From positions 5,408,501 to 5,472,500 of the forward strand of contig NZ_CP095413.1 of assembly GCF_023016285.1 (NCBI RefSeq): a stretch of 64,000 bases of DNA. Direction: 5' to 3'. The translations under genes and the position numbers were made by a program. This document shows, in pieces, positions 36,819 to 46,796 of the stretch. Positions within the stretch are counted from its first letter, which is position 1, and each line of letters begins with the position of its first letter. This DNA is from Muricauda sp. SCSIO 64092 (GTDB taxonomy: Bacteria; Bacteroidota; Bacteroidia; Flavobacteriales; Flavobacteriaceae). The notes beneath the pieces were generated by a model that saw only the letters and a list, made by a program, of their open reading frames with translations, ran no database searches and was not told the origin of the DNA.

Positions 36819-37581
36819 AAAAATTACGCTAGTCCTTTTATTGTTTGCCGGAACAGTGTTTACAGTGGAAGCACAAAAGAAAAAGGACCTATTGGATGAA
36901 ATTGCAATGCTCAAGGACAGCATTACAAATCTGAACGATTCCATTTCCAAAGCCAGTAGGCAGGTCAATGTAAGTGTATCCAAGGCAGCACTTTTTGAAA
37001 AAGAGAATACTGAATTGCGGGATGCCAATGCCACCTTATTGAAGAATTTGAGTAGTTTTTCCCAAATCTCCAAGCAGAATACGGAAACGGTGAACAAAGC
37101 TTTGGCCAGCTTAAAGGCCAAAGAAGGACAATTACAGTTTATTACGGATAACTTTAGCCAAAATGATTCCACGGCCATTGGTATTCTTACCCAAGCCAAA
37201 CAAACCCTCGGACCTGATGCCAAGATTGGAATAAGCAACGGGGATGTGATCATTTCCAATAGCATGGATTTTCTTTTTGAAAGTGATCAGGACACCACCC
37301 TAACCGAAGGCGCGCGGACTTTTTTACCAAAAGTGGCACAAATACTGATTGCCAATCCGGACAGACAGGTTTTCGTTGAAGGTTTGAACATTACCGGGGA
37401 ATTTGGGTTGACCTACCAACAGTCCTTTTCGGTGGCCAATGCGTTGATGACCGTGGAAGGGATAAAACCGGAGAACTTGAATATCCTGGTCAAGGATGGA
37501 AATTTTAAAGAGGGAATCAATATTCGACTTACCTCCAATAAGGAAGAGTTTTATGCACAGTTAAAGGAGGAATTCAAATAA
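36811..37581 (+). CDS. Secreted OmpA-like coiled-coil protein with degenerate binding site
   Basis: The 256-residue protein has a signal peptide (MHKKITLVLLLFAGTVFTVEAQ), a coiled coil (about residues 23-115) and an OmpA-like C-terminal fold. The peptidoglycan-binding residues are changed: EGHTDD of the paralogue at 28622 reads EGLNIT here, and NRRTRI reads GINIRL. So it probably does not bind cell wall in the usual way. It overlaps the 50-residue ORF upstream. Function unknown; a periplasmic scaffold is one possibility. Confidence 0.75.
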   Translation: MHKKITLVLLLFAGTVFTVEAQKKKDLLDEIAMLKDSITNLNDSISKASRQVNVSVSKAALFEKENTELRDANATLLKNLSSFSQISKQNTETVNKALASLKAKEGQLQFITDNFSQNDSTAIGILTQAKQTLGPDAKIGISNGDVIISNSMDFLFESDQDTTLTEGARTFLPKVAQILIANPDRQVFVEGLNITGEFGLTYQQSFSVANALMTVEGIKPENLNILVKDGNFKEGINIRLTSNKEEFYAQLKEEFK

Positions 37582-37643
37582 GAATTGCCATATACTTTTC
37601 CCCATAGTTTACCGTTCTTAACACATCAAAACCAAAACACAAC

Positions 37644-38162
37644 ATGAGCGGAGACCAGATTTTTCAATTGTTTGCCTATTTGTTACCCGCTGTGGTCACG
37701 GGAGCCGTAGCATTCTATTTTTTTCGTTTACATACCAGAAATGAAGAAGGACGAAGACGATTTTTATTACATAAGGATTCCCAAAAAGAAACCTTACCAA
37801 TACGATTGCAGGCCTATGAGCGTATGGTTTTGTTCCTGGAACGCATAGCCATCAATAATTTGGTTGTGCGCGTTGCTCCAAAAGGACAGAATAAATCCAA
37901 TTATGAAAATTTGCTCATCAAACAAATTGAAAATGAATTTGAGCACAACCTCTCCCAGCAGGTGTATATGAGCGATGAGTGTTGGAATATCATCAAAGCG
38001 GCGAAAAGTGCCACTATTCAGATTATTCGATCCGCGGGAATGAGCGATTCGGAATCGGCCGATAAACTCCGTGAGGATATCTTAAACCAGTCCATGGAAA
38101 AACAGTCGCCATCTGCCACCGCCTTGGCATTTGTAAAGAAAGAAATCGGTGATCTTTGGTAA
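37644..38162 (+). CDS. Conserved membrane protein, N-terminal anchor
   Basis: The 172-residue protein has one N-terminal membrane segment (IFQLFAYLLPAVVTGAVAFYFF) followed by a cytoplasmic helical domain (LPIRLQAYERMVLFLERIAINNLVVR; NEFEHNLSQQVYMSDECWNIIKAAKSATIQII). I recognise the pattern as a conserved Bacteroidota protein of unknown function (DUF7935-like). It is 62 bases after the OmpA-like gene and converges on the patatin gene. Confidence 0.65.
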   Translation: MSGDQIFQLFAYLLPAVVTGAVAFYFFRLHTRNEEGRRRFLLHKDSQKETLPIRLQAYERMVLFLERIAINNLVVRVAPKGQNKSNYENLLIKQIENEFEHNLSQQVYMSDECWNIIKAAKSATIQIIRSAGMSDSESADKLREDILNQSMEKQSPSATALAFVKKEIGDLW

Positions 38163-38235
38163 AAAATACACATTGATCTCCACAATGAAACATGCTATCG
38201 ATCATAAAGGAATTCCTTTATGGGCCCACCACTGA

Positions 38236-39150
38236 TCATTCGTGCAAATCCGGTTCAATGGGCATGCTTTCCACATTCTTGTTCTTGGCATAGAGGTACC
38301 CTTTTTTCCACCATAACCTCATTTTTTCCTTGTTGAAAATGAGGGAATTCGTAGTCAAAACGGTTGGGGTGTAATACAGATTGATAATGGCATCCCGTTG
38401 ATTGGCGACCAGCTTGCCCACACGTATATTCTGGTTTTCGATACGATCCAATACAAAGGAAAACATACTGGTCAAAAGCTCAAAGGGGTTTCGGGATGGC
38501 ATTCGATTGTAATAGCTTACTTCGGTGCGAAGCACGATAACATCTATTTCGGTCGCGCCACGAACAATGGCCTCTTCAATGGGAACAAGACTTCCCAGAC
38601 CCCCATCCGCATATTCACAACCATTTTTTCGGACCAAACTCATAAAAGGGGTGTAATTGGCAGAAATCCAAATCCAGTCACAGAATTCATCATAATCAAA
38701 ATCGTTGATGGATTTGTATTCAATACGATTAAGGGAAAGGTTGGATACCGTGACCACAATATCCTTTGGACCTTGCTTTAAGGTGTTGAACTCTTCCTGT
38801 GTAATGCTATTGCGAATAAGTTCCCTTAGGTTCTCACTTTCCCCAAAGGTTTTTTTGCCCCTGATAAAATTCTTAAGGATGTTCCAGTGGTTCATTCCAA
38901 TAAGATCGGCCCCAAATTTTTTCCGGATAACAAATGGGCAGTTATTGAAAATGCTATCCTGATCGACCGAAGAATAGATGTCACGGATTTTAGTGATCTT
39001 TCCCAATCCCAAATGGGATATCAATAGACTTCCTGTTGAAGTACCCACCAGGATGTCGTATTCCTTCTTTGCTTCCTCAATCAGGTAATGGGCTACGCCC
39101 CCAGCAAAGGCACCCTTACTCCCACCGCCGGAAATGACCAATGCTTTCAT
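38236..39150 (-). CDS. Patatin-like phospholipase
   Basis: The 304-residue protein has the patatin catalytic pattern: oxyanion loop SGGGSKGAFAGG at the N-terminus, nucleophile elbow GTSTGS and the catalytic aspartate in EYADGGLGS. The family hydrolyses acyl groups from phospholipids. There is no signal peptide, so it should be cytosolic or membrane-associated. The ATG at 39150 overlaps the stop of the upstream M1 aminopeptidase as ATGA. A 50-codon upstream extension in frame lies wholly inside that gene and is rejected. Confidence 0.9.
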   Translation of the reverse strand: MKALVISGGGSKGAFAGGVAHYLIEEAKKEYDILVGTSTGSLLISHLGLGKITKIRDIYSSVDQDSIFNNCPFVIRKKFGADLIGMNHWNILKNFIRGKKTFGESENLRELIRNSITQEEFNTLKQGPKDIVVTVSNLSLNRIEYKSINDFDYDEFCDWIWISANYTPFMSLVRKNGCEYADGGLGSLVPIEEAIVRGATEIDVIVLRTEVSYYNRMPSRNPFELLTSMFSFVLDRIENQNIRVGKLVANQRDAIINLYYTPTVLTTNSLIFNKEKMRLWWKKGYLYAKNKNVESMPIEPDLHE

Positions 39151-41312
39151 GGACTGAGTACGTTTTTTAATGTTTTCCTTTCCTTTTCCGAAAGTTTTTC
39201 CCGTAGGGCGAGCAATTGATTTTTCCCATCCTGCAAAGCGTTTATTTTGCGAATTAACTTTCTCGATGATTTTTTGAATTGCCAAATATGGTGATTGCAC
39301 GCTTGAACTAGGTTTCTGAGGGAAACATCATTCAATGCACGTATTTGATGTAAATATTGGAAAGCCAATTGCCGTACTTCAAAATTGAAATGTGAAGCGG
39401 TATAGCCATTCAATTCGTCATAAAAGGATTTCTTTCTTTCCGGTTGATAATCCTGACTTAGCAATGCCAGTGTCAACCACAGTAATCTTACATTTCTATT
39501 GGGCAGTCCCACTACCCCATCCAATTGGTCTAAATAAGCTGCCCTATTTTTAGGGAAAGCATCCCAGAGCTTAAAAAGAACGGTTTCCTGGGTTACATAG
39601 CTCTGATCGGTCAGCATGCTTTCAAAATCGGATTGCAGTTCTTTGGGTACTTTGGGAACCGTTAACGCAACTGCCTGTCTTATCCGTAAAGGCGTGTTGG
39701 CAATGATTTCACTTAAACTGGAATCTGGAATCCGGTTGCCATAGGTAAAAATAAACTGTCGTTTAAATTCTTCCGGGATTTCATTTTCCCATAGCAGTGC
39801 CAGTTTTTGTTCATCCATGATTGTTGTGTCCGTAACTGTATTTTCAATCTCAAAGAAAAGCTTTAAGGACTTGTTGGCTTTCTTTAGATGGGCCTTTACT
39901 TCTTGCCATGGGAATTCCTCACTTTCCAACCACTTTTCACGATAATCCGTCAAGTCCAAGCCCGATACCATTTCCATTTCTGAAAGAAAATTGTCAATGG
40001 TAACATTCGTAAAGGCGTATTTCTCCAAATAGGCCTTAATCCCCTTTTTAAAGGCAACTTCCCCAATTTCCTCACGAAGCATGGCCAGTGCCCAAGCTCC
40101 TTTTTCATAAAAGGTCAGACTATTGGCATTAGGGTCCGTTAACGCTTCCCCACCCTCATTTTCAGAAAGGTTGTGCAAGGTTTTGGCCGTTTGGTACAAC
40201 TTCCAGTAAAAATGGTCTTCGCCAAATACTTCTTTTTCTGCCAAATAGGCGTAAAAGGTTGCAAAACCTTCATGTAGCCAATGGTGTTTACCGCTAACTT
40301 CGGTAACCATATTGCCAAACCACTGGTGTACCAGTTCATGTGCATTGACATTGACATAGTTTTTGTCCACAAAGGCGATGGAATCAATGACATATTGATT
40401 GGAGAATACGGTACAGGACGTATTTTCCATGCCCGCATAGAGAAAATCCTGAACAGGGACCTGCTTGTAGTTTTGCCATGGGTATGGAACACCGATCTCT
40501 TCCTCCAAAAAATCAAACAGCTCCTGGGTATAGCGATATGTAGGTTCCATTTTTAGACTGTCCTCAGGCGCATAATACAGTTCTATGGGCACTCCAGAGC
40601 TGGATTGTATCACTTCTTTGTCAAAATTTCCAATCACAAAGGCGGCCAAATAACTGCTCATGGGATGGTTCATGTCAAAATGCCATTTCCCTGATCCATT
40701 GTCCATAGTTTTATCCGTTAACCTTCCATTGGATATAACGGTATATTCCTTATGAGCTGTAATGGTGAAATCGAATTCGATTTTGTCGTTCATATCATCA
40801 ATGGAAGGCAACCAATGACTGGTATACTTCCCCTGTCCCTGGGTCCATATTTGGGCTTTTTTTCGATTATGTAGATGTAATAATTTGGAATTTAGCGCGG
40901 ATACTATACCCTTGTATGTAGGGTTTAAGCTATCGGTTTTTTTTAGAACCGAATCCAGCCCATCCCAACCCGTGAAATATACCGCTTGATTCGGTTTGAC
41001 GGAATAAGTCAATTCCAAAAGGTGATTACCAAGCTTTCTAGGTGCTTTGACACCAATTCTTTGGTTTGAATTTGAATACTTGATTTTCTTTCCGTTTAAT
41101 TCGACCTTTTCAAAAGTCATGTTTACGGCATCCAAAAAAATGGAATCCGTCCTGGAAATCAAATCAAACTCATAGGTAGCCCATCCCTTTATTGTTTTAT
41201 TGGAAAAAGAAGGGGTGATTTTAGCATCCACTTTAATGAAATCCACACTTTTCTGTCGCTGCAAAAAACAGAGCAGGGACAACAATAAAAAAACAGGAAA
41301 CAAATATCTCAT
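39147..41312 (-). CDS. M1-family zinc aminopeptidase
   Basis: The 721-residue exported protein starts with a signal peptide (MRYLFPVFLLLSLLC). The M1 features are intact: AGMENTSCTVF (substrate-binding GAMEN variant), zinc site HELVHQWFGN with the third ligand in WLHEGFATF. C-terminal HEAT-like repeats follow (LDYLQ-like helical region from about residue 540). It cleaves N-terminal residues from peptides outside the cytoplasm. The ATG at 41312 is chosen over an upstream TTG. It is translationally coupled to the downstream patatin gene and divergent from recG. Compare the inactive M1-like protein at 12802. Confidence 0.93.
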   Translation of the reverse strand: MRYLFPVFLLLSLLCFLQRQKSVDFIKVDAKITPSFSNKTIKGWATYEFDLISRTDSIFLDAVNMTFEKVELNGKKIKYSNSNQRIGVKAPRKLGNHLLELTYSVKPNQAVYFTGWDGLDSVLKKTDSLNPTYKGIVSALNSKLLHLHNRKKAQIWTQGQGKYTSHWLPSIDDMNDKIEFDFTITAHKEYTVISNGRLTDKTMDNGSGKWHFDMNHPMSSYLAAFVIGNFDKEVIQSSSGVPIELYYAPEDSLKMEPTYRYTQELFDFLEEEIGVPYPWQNYKQVPVQDFLYAGMENTSCTVFSNQYVIDSIAFVDKNYVNVNAHELVHQWFGNMVTEVSGKHHWLHEGFATFYAYLAEKEVFGEDHFYWKLYQTAKTLHNLSENEGGEALTDPNANSLTFYEKGAWALAMLREEIGEVAFKKGIKAYLEKYAFTNVTIDNFLSEMEMVSGLDLTDYREKWLESEEFPWQEVKAHLKKANKSLKLFFEIENTVTDTTIMDEQKLALLWENEIPEEFKRQFIFTYGNRIPDSSLSEIIANTPLRIRQAVALTVPKVPKELQSDFESMLTDQSYVTQETVLFKLWDAFPKNRAAYLDQLDGVVGLPNRNVRLLWLTLALLSQDYQPERKKSFYDELNGYTASHFNFEVRQLAFQYLHQIRALNDVSLRNLVQACNHHIWQFKKSSRKLIRKINALQDGKNQLLALREKLSEKERKTLKNVLSP

Positions 41313-41359
41313 ACGTAGCCTATCCTCAAAATTCAAGCCAATTTAGCTATTTTAGTTCG

Positions 41360-43900
41360 ATGCAATCCGGTGTTCTTCATACTCCTTTGGTTTATCTAAA
41401 AGGTGTTGGCCCCAACAGGGCCGAAACCTTAAAGGCGGAACTGGGATTGGAGACCTTTGGCGACCTGCTCCAGCTTTATCCCAATCGATATCTGGACAAA
41501 ACCCAATACTATAAGATCAATCAACTAAAGGATAGTGGTGCGGATGTTCAGATAGTGGGCAAAATTGTCCATTTAAAGACCATAGAACAAAAACGGGGAA
41601 AACGTCTGGAAGCCTCTTTTGTGGATGGCACCGGGGAAATGAAATTGGTGTGGTTTCGATCCCAAAAATGGATTCGGGAAAATCTTAAGATCAACGAACC
41701 CTATGTGGTCTTTGGTCGAATCAATCGATACGGCAGTGCTTTTTCCATGCCCCATCCCGAAATGGAATTGCTTAAAGACCACCAGGCCGGGCTTAAGATC
41801 GGCATGCAGCCCATTTACCCATCTACGGAAAAATTAAGCGCCAAGGGCATTACCAATCGGGCCGTAAGCAAAATGGTACAGCAGCTCTTTTTGGAAACCA
41901 AGGCCAATTTCGTAGAGACCCTATCAAAAAGTCTAATTGAGGAATTTAAGTTAATGGCGAAAGCCGATGCCCTTTTGAACATTCATTTTCCAAAAAGTCA
42001 GGAGTTGTTGGCCAAAGCCCAGTTTCGACTAAAATTTGAGGAACTATTTTTCATTCAGCTCCAATTGCTATCCAAAAAAGCAGCGCGGAAAAAGAAAATC
42101 AAAGGCTTACCTTTTACCGAGGTGGGGGAAAAATTCAATGATTTCTTCAAAAACCACCTTCCCTTCGAATTGACCAATGCCCAAAAACGGGTCATCAAGG
42201 AAATTCGAAACGATATGGGCAGTTCAGCCCAAATGAACCGGCTTTTGCAGGGGGATGTGGGTTCGGGCAAGACCATTGTCGCCCTAATGTGTATGCTTTT
42301 GGCCATTGATAACGGCTTTCAGGCCTGTCTAATGGCCCCAACTGAAATTTTGGCGCAACAGCACTACAATGGCCTCAAGGACCTGTTGGGCAAAATGGAT
42401 TTAAAGATTGCCTTGCTCACAGGTTCAACCAAACGGGCGGAACGCACTTTTTTGCACAATCAATTGGAAAATGGGAATCTAAATATTTTGGTGGGCACCC
42501 ATGCCGTTTTGGAAGATAAGGTGCACTTTAAAAATTTGGGATTGGCCATTATTGATGAGCAACATCGTTTTGGTGTGGCACAACGGTCCAAATTATGGCA
42601 CAAAGGCAGCCCACCCCAAATCCCTCCCAAAGGGAGGGTGGCCGAAATCCATCACAAATACCAAACAGCGAGACCTTCTGCCTATAAGATGTTAAAAGAA
42701 CTTCAACGGGAGCGGAAAAAACATACCACGGAAGCCGAGCGCATTCTTTGGGAACAATTAAAGACCAAACAACTTGGAATAAAGTTTAGAAGGCAACATA
42801 TTATTGATGAGTTTATCGTCGATTTTGTTTGCCTATCCAAAAAATTGATTGTTGAAGTGGATGGCGGATACCATGGCACTCCGTCTCAAAAAGAAGCTGA
42901 TACCATACGAACGAAGATTTTGAATGAATTTGGGTACAAAGTTATACGGTTTACCAACGAAGAAGTAATCGGAGCTATCAGCACCGTTCTCAAAAAAATA
43001 GAGGACGAATTAAATAACCTCCCCTTGGGGGAGGAAGGAGGGGCGGTCCCTCCCCATATCCTGGTCATGACCGCAACTCCCATTCCACGGACGTTGGCCA
43101 TGAGTCTGTATGGAGACCTGGACATTTCCGTGATTGATGAACTACCACCGGGCCGTAAATCCATTAAAACGGTACACCGCTTTGACACCAATCGATTAAA
43201 GGTATTTGGATTCATTAAGGATGAGATTAAAAAAGGCCGTCAGATTTATATTGTATATCCATTGATTCAGGAAAGTGAGGCTTTGGATTACAAGGATTTA
43301 ATGGATGGCTATGAAAGCATTGTCAGGGAGTTCTCGACTCCGGATTATCAAATTTCCATTGTTCACGGGCAGATGAAACCACAGGACAAGGATTATGAAA
43401 TGGAACGGTTTGTAAAAGGGGAAACCCAAATTATGGTGGCAACCACCGTAATTGAAGTAGGTGTAAACGTACCCAACGCCTCCGTTATGATAATAGAAAG
43501 TGCCGAACGTTTTGGTTTATCCCAACTCCACCAGTTACGCGGGCGTGTAGGAAGGGGCGCGGAACAGAGCTATTGCATCTTAATGACCAGTTATAAACTT
43601 TCTGAAGATGCCAAAACCCGTTTGGAAACCATGTGTAGGACCAATGACGGTTTTGAAATTGCAGAAGTGGATTTAAGACTACGTGGCCCAGGCGACCTTA
43701 TGGGCACCCAACAAAGCGGATTGTTAAACCTAAAAATTGCTGATATCATAAAGGATAACCCCATTTTAAAATCTGCACGTTATCACGCCAATGAGACCCT
43801 GAAAAATGACCCAAAATTGGAAAAAGGGGAAAATTTGCCCATCCGAAGGGCGTATGCTGAACTGGTCAAGGATAAAGCCATTTGGGGATATATTAGTTAA
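41360..43900 (+). CDS. recG: ATP-dependent DNA helicase RecG with in-frame DUF559 insert
   Basis: RecG remodels stalled replication forks and Holliday junctions. The 846-residue frame has the wedge/OB domain at the N-terminus, Walker A GDVGSGKT (298-305), motif II DEQHRFGV (399-406), motif III TATPIPRT (571-578) and the C-terminal helicase half with RGRVGRG. The usual length is about 700. The excess is a 148-residue block (416-563) that has nothing to do with RecG and encodes a DUF559 nuclease-like domain. Removing it joins LWHK to PPHILVMTATP, a normal RecG sequence, giving 698 residues. The frame is open throughout, so either a chimeric protein is made or the block is processed out. The downstream terminator is at 43900. 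Confidence 0.95.
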   Translation: MQSGVLHTPLVYLKGVGPNRAETLKAELGLETFGDLLQLYPNRYLDKTQYYKINQLKDSGADVQIVGKIVHLKTIEQKRGKRLEASFVDGTGEMKLVWFRSQKWIRENLKINEPYVVFGRINRYGSAFSMPHPEMELLKDHQAGLKIGMQPIYPSTEKLSAKGITNRAVSKMVQQLFLETKANFVETLSKSLIEEFKLMAKADALLNIHFPKSQELLAKAQFRLKFEELFFIQLQLLSKKAARKKKIKGLPFTEVGEKFNDFFKNHLPFELTNAQKRVIKEIRNDMGSSAQMNRLLQGDVGSGKTIVALMCMLLAIDNGFQACLMAPTEILAQQHYNGLKDLLGKMDLKIALLTGSTKRAERTFLHNQLENGNLNILVGTHAVLEDKVHFKNLGLAIIDEQHRFGVAQRSKLWHKGSPPQIPPKGRVAEIHHKYQTARPSAYKMLKELQRERKKHTTEAERILWEQLKTKQLGIKFRRQHIIDEFIVDFVCLSKKLIVEVDGGYHGTPSQKEADTIRTKILNEFGYKVIRFTNEEVIGAISTVLKKIEDELNNLPLGEEGGAVPPHILVMTATPIPRTLAMSLYGDLDISVIDELPPGRKSIKTVHRFDTNRLKVFGFIKDEIKKGRQIYIVYPLIQESEALDYKDLMDGYESIVREFSTPDYQISIVHGQMKPQDKDYEMERFVKGETQIMVATTVIEVGVNVPNASVMIIESAERFGLSQLHQLRGRVGRGAEQSYCILMTSYKLSEDAKTRLETMCRTNDGFEIAEVDLRLRGPGDLMGTQQSGLLNLKIADIIKDNPILKSARYHANETLKNDPKLEKGENLPIRRAYAELVKDKAIWGYIS
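42605..43048 (+). mobile_element. In-frame DUF559 insert within recG
   Basis: The 444-base block is a multiple of three without stops. It opens with the palindrome CCCTCCC-AAA-GGGAGGG (42622-42638) and closes with CCTCCCC-TTG-GGGGAGG (43018-43034). A possible target duplication, CCCACCCCA (42610-42618) and CCCTCCCCA (43048-43056), matches 8 of 9. Inside, residues about 445-555 form a Vsr-like DUF559 domain: HTTEAERILWEQLKTKQLG, KFRRQH, IVDFVC (Asp488), VEVDGG (Glu499, Asp501) and FGYKVIRF. The nuclease core residues are intact. DUF559 genes flanked by such palindromes occur alone between genes in other Bacteroidota; here the unit sits inside an essential-type repair gene without breaking it. 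Confidence 0.85.
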
Positions 43901-43925
43901 AACGCCCAACAAATGCTGGGCGTTT
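43900..43925. terminator. Terminator between recG and the DUF2911 gene
   Basis: AAACGCCCA (43900-43908) pairs with TGGGCGTTT (43917-43925) over an 8-base loop. The outer A/T bases serve both directions. It overlaps the recG stop codon and lies 23 bases from the converging gene. Confidence 0.85.
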
Positions 43926-43947
43926 AAAATGAAATAGATAGGTAAGC

Positions 43948-45057
43948 TTAATTGATGTCAGTTCCTTCCTTGAGCTTTTCCATATTGGTGGCAATCGCAT
44001 TTTTGTTTTGGGGGTCCGGAGCCCTTTCTTCCGCAATTTTTATGTGCTTTATGGCCGCTTTATAATTGCCCAAGGCAGAATAGCCCCTGGCCAGTCCATA
44101 ATCCACGGGCCACTGATTCTTGTGGTTTTTGGCATTCCATTGAAAAACTTCCAAAGCCTTGTCCTTTTGTCCGGCTGCAATCAATTGCCTTCCGTAACCA
44201 TGCACTTGGAATACGGTCCCCATGGGCATGGCCTCATCCATAATGGTCGTAGCTTCGGCCATCTTACCTTGCTTCATCAATATCCGGGCCTTGATGGCCA
44301 TATTATTGAAGGTTTTTTGACTGAAGAATTGACCGGCAATGGCCGCATCGATCCACCCCATGGCTTCCTCCAAATCCCCACCATTGTTGAGTGCAAAATT
44401 GGCCGCTTGCTCCCAGGTTTGTCGGTTGAACCCTTCCTGGTTCTGCATCTTGGAACGAATATCGGTCAAAACGATATCAGTTACCGGGACCTCAATTTTG
44501 AATGGGAACTGTTTTTTCTCCCAATTCAATGAAGCAACGGCGGAATTGGCATCCACTTCATTAAATTCAAATTTCAACTGCTCCACATGGGGAATCTCGG
44601 CAGTGGAAATATCCACTTGCAGTACATCCTCCGAAGGCTCGTAAAAATAGCTTCCCCAGGCGCCATGGTTTTTGGAGAACAGCACTTTGGCCGTATTATC
44701 CTCATTGACCACAATATGGAGACCGTATTTTCCTGCAGGTAGTTCCTTACCCGCAATTTTAATGGCATGTGTGGTTTTAAAAATGGTGTTTTCATTGGCT
44801 CCTGCACGCCATGGGGACTCCTTGGCCGTACCAAATCCAAAATTGTTCATTCCGTAGGGAACCAGTTGTCCCCAAATTTCGCGATCGTTCACACTGGGCC
44901 GTGAATAAACGATGGTAATGTCCGTAATCCCGATACGCTGGGAAACTTTCGCCATCTGACTTCCTCGTGGAAGGTCCAATTGGGCAAAGGCCTCGCTATA
45001 GAAGCAAAGGCAGACCAATAATGACATCATCATGGTCGTTAGGTAGCATTTTTTCAT
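43948..45057 (-). CDS. Secreted DUF2911 protein with TPR repeats
   Basis: The 369-residue protein has a signal peptide ending SEAFAQ. The first part is a DUF2911 domain, with the typical LDLPRGSQMAKVSQRIGITDITIVYSRPSVNDREIWG and WRAGANENTIF. The second part has TPR-like helices (NNMAIKARILMKQGKMAEA; GLARGYSALGNYKAAIKHIKIAEE). DUF2911 proteins are common in Bacteroidota; their function is unknown. It is a single gene converging with recG. Confidence 0.88.
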   Translation of the reverse strand: MKKCYLTTMMMSLLVCLCFYSEAFAQLDLPRGSQMAKVSQRIGITDITIVYSRPSVNDREIWGQLVPYGMNNFGFGTAKESPWRAGANENTIFKTTHAIKIAGKELPAGKYGLHIVVNEDNTAKVLFSKNHGAWGSYFYEPSEDVLQVDISTAEIPHVEQLKFEFNEVDANSAVASLNWEKKQFPFKIEVPVTDIVLTDIRSKMQNQEGFNRQTWEQAANFALNNGGDLEEAMGWIDAAIAGQFFSQKTFNNMAIKARILMKQGKMAEATTIMDEAMPMGTVFQVHGYGRQLIAAGQKDKALEVFQWNAKNHKNQWPVDYGLARGYSALGNYKAAIKHIKIAEERAPDPQNKNAIATNMEKLKEGTDIN

Positions 45058-45370
45058 TTGTTTGTCTTTAATTTAGGTTAACTTATTTCGAGTACTACTA
45101 AAAGTATCCATTGATTTAGGCCCAATTCGTTACTGGGATGTTAAATGAAGGCCCATGATGTTAAAAAAGGTCTTTTTGATTGGGAATTAACAGATAATAC
45201 ATTCAATTTAACATACCAAACCAACGATTAGTATTGATTATAAATTATTGATTTTAATGGTATTAATAGTGCATTTACGGCTTTGGACATCGTAATTGAC
45301 ATAGGTCCCAAATAGTCTTAAGAGGATTACAAATTTTATATTTGACGGTTAATTTGGAAAAGATTCTGAG
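45058..45370. other. Leader and promoter region of the leu operon
   Basis: No gene is visible. The region is A/T-rich and carries the TATATTTG box at 45337-45344. I found no convincing leader peptide with a leucine run and no T-box-like structure. Confidence 0.45.
45337..45344 (+). promoter_or_regulatory. TATATTTG -7 box for the leu operon
   Basis: TATATTTG fits TAnnTTTG, 26 bases before the leuC ATG. It is the best promoter candidate for the leuCDAB operon. Confidence 0.5.
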
Positions 45371-46777
45371 ATGGGCAATACACTCTTCGACAAGGTTTGG
45401 GACGCGCACGTGGTCAAAAAAATAAAAAACGGCCCAGACGTTTTATTTATTGACCGCCACTTGGTTCACGAGGTCACAAGTCCTGTGGCTTTTTTGGGTT
45501 TAAAAAATAGGGGGATTCCCGTTTTGTACGCCGGAAGGACCTTTGCAACCGCGGATCATAATACCCCAACACTCAACCAACACTTACCGGTAAGCGACCC
45601 GCTGTCCGCAAACCAGTTAAAAGCACTGGAAAAAAACGCGGCTGAACATGGGATTCCGTACTGGGGATTGGGACATGAAAAAAATGGTATTGTCCACGTT
45701 ATCGGTCCGGAAAATGGGATTACCCTGCCTGGAGCCACAATTGTATGTGGGGATTCCCATACATCCACCCATGGCGCATTTGGGGCCATTGCATTTGGTA
45801 TTGGAACGTCCGAGGTAGAAATGGTGCTCTCCAGCCAATGTATTATGCAGCCCAAGCCCAAGAGTATGCGTATCAATATCAATGGGAAGCTAAATTTTGG
45901 GGTAACCCCCAAGGATGTGGCATTGTACATTATTTCGCAACTGACCACTTCCGGTGCAACCGGTTATTTTGTGGAATATGCTGGTGAAGTCTTCCGTAAC
46001 ATGAGTATGGAGGGACGTATGACCGTCTGCAACCTTAGTATTGAAATGGGGGCCCGTGGGGGTATGATCGCTCCTGACACCACCACATTTGAATACATCA
46101 AAGGGCGTGAGTTTGCCCCCAAAGGTGCGGATTGGGATAAGGCCATGGCGTACTGGGAAACTTTACATTCCGAGGACAATGCCGAATTTGATAAGGAACT
46201 CAGTTTTGATGCCGCCAATATAGAACCCATGATCACCTATGGTACCAATCCCGGAATGGGTTTTGGTATTTCCAATAGCATCCCAAAAGCAGGTGAGGGA
46301 ACCAGTGCAAATACGTATAAAAAATCCTTGGCCTATATGGATTTCAACGAGGGGGAAGCCATGTTGGGCAAGGTTATTGACTTTGTATTTCTTGGAAGTT
46401 GTACCAATGGTAGAATAGAGGATTTTAGGGCATTTGCCTCCATTGTGAAAGGGAGAAAGAAAGCGGAAAATGTTACGGCATGGTTAGTGCCCGGCTCCCA
46501 TAAAGTGGAAGAAGCCATTAAGGAAGAGGGCATTTTGGAAATCCTTCATGAGTCCGGTTTCAAGCTCCGTGAACCAGGTTGTTCTGCTTGTTTGGCTATG
46601 AACGATGATAAAGTTCCGGCAGGAAAATACGCGGTAAGTACATCCAATAGGAATTTTGAGGGCAGACAGGGCCCAGGTGCACGAACCCTATTGGCAAGCC
46701 CCTTGGTGGCTGCGGCTGCCGCAGTAACAGGAGTGGTGACCGATCCCCGTGAACTCATGGAACTGCAGGAAGCCTAA
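45371..46777 (+). CDS. leuC: 3-isopropylmalate dehydratase large subunit
   Basis: LeuC, with LeuD, isomerises 2- to 3-isopropylmalate in leucine synthesis, and can also act in the citramalate route to isoleucine. The 468-residue protein shows [11 protein letters not shown], the first cluster region [24 protein letters not shown], and cluster cysteines in [15 protein letters not shown] and [11 protein letters not shown], which hold the 4Fe-4S centre. [16 protein letters not shown] near the end is standard. It opens the leuC-leuD-leuA-leuB operon. An 84-base 7-bp array separates it from leuD. Confidence 0.96.
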   Translation: MGNTLFDKVWDAHVVKKIKNGPDVLFIDRHLVHEVTSPVAFLGLKNRGIPVLYAGRTFATADHNTPTLNQHLPVSDPLSANQLKALEKNAAEHGIPYWGLGHEKNGIVHVIGPENGITLPGATIVCGDSHTSTHGAFGAIAFGIGTSEVEMVLSSQCIMQPKPKSMRININGKLNFGVTPKDVALYIISQLTTSGATGYFVEYAGEVFRNMSMEGRMTVCNLSIEMGARGGMIAPDTTTFEYIKGREFAPKGADWDKAMAYWETLHSEDNAEFDKELSFDAANIEPMITYGTNPGMGFGISNSIPKAGEGTSANTYKKSLAYMDFNEGEAMLGKVIDFVFLGSCTNGRIEDFRAFASIVKGRKKAENVTAWLVPGSHKVEEAIKEEGILEILHESGFKLREPGCSACLAMNDDKVPAGKYAVSTSNRNFEGRQGPGARTLLASPLVAAAAAVTGVVTDPRELMELQEA

Positions 46778-46796
46778 TTCCCTATAACAATCAAAC

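Noticed and set aside
38236..39300. Longer patatin start at 39300
   Set aside because: The extra 50 codons lie within the M1 gene and would disrupt the normal patatin N-terminus. The ATGA overlap supports 39150.
42605..43048. Intein in RecG
   Set aside because: There are no splicing blocks: no Cys/Ser at the start, no His-Asn at the end, and the domain is DUF559, not a LAGLIDADG or HNH homing type.
45058..45370. Leucine attenuator or T-box
   Set aside because: No leucine-rich leader peptide, no terminator/antiterminator pair and no T-box motif could be recognised.
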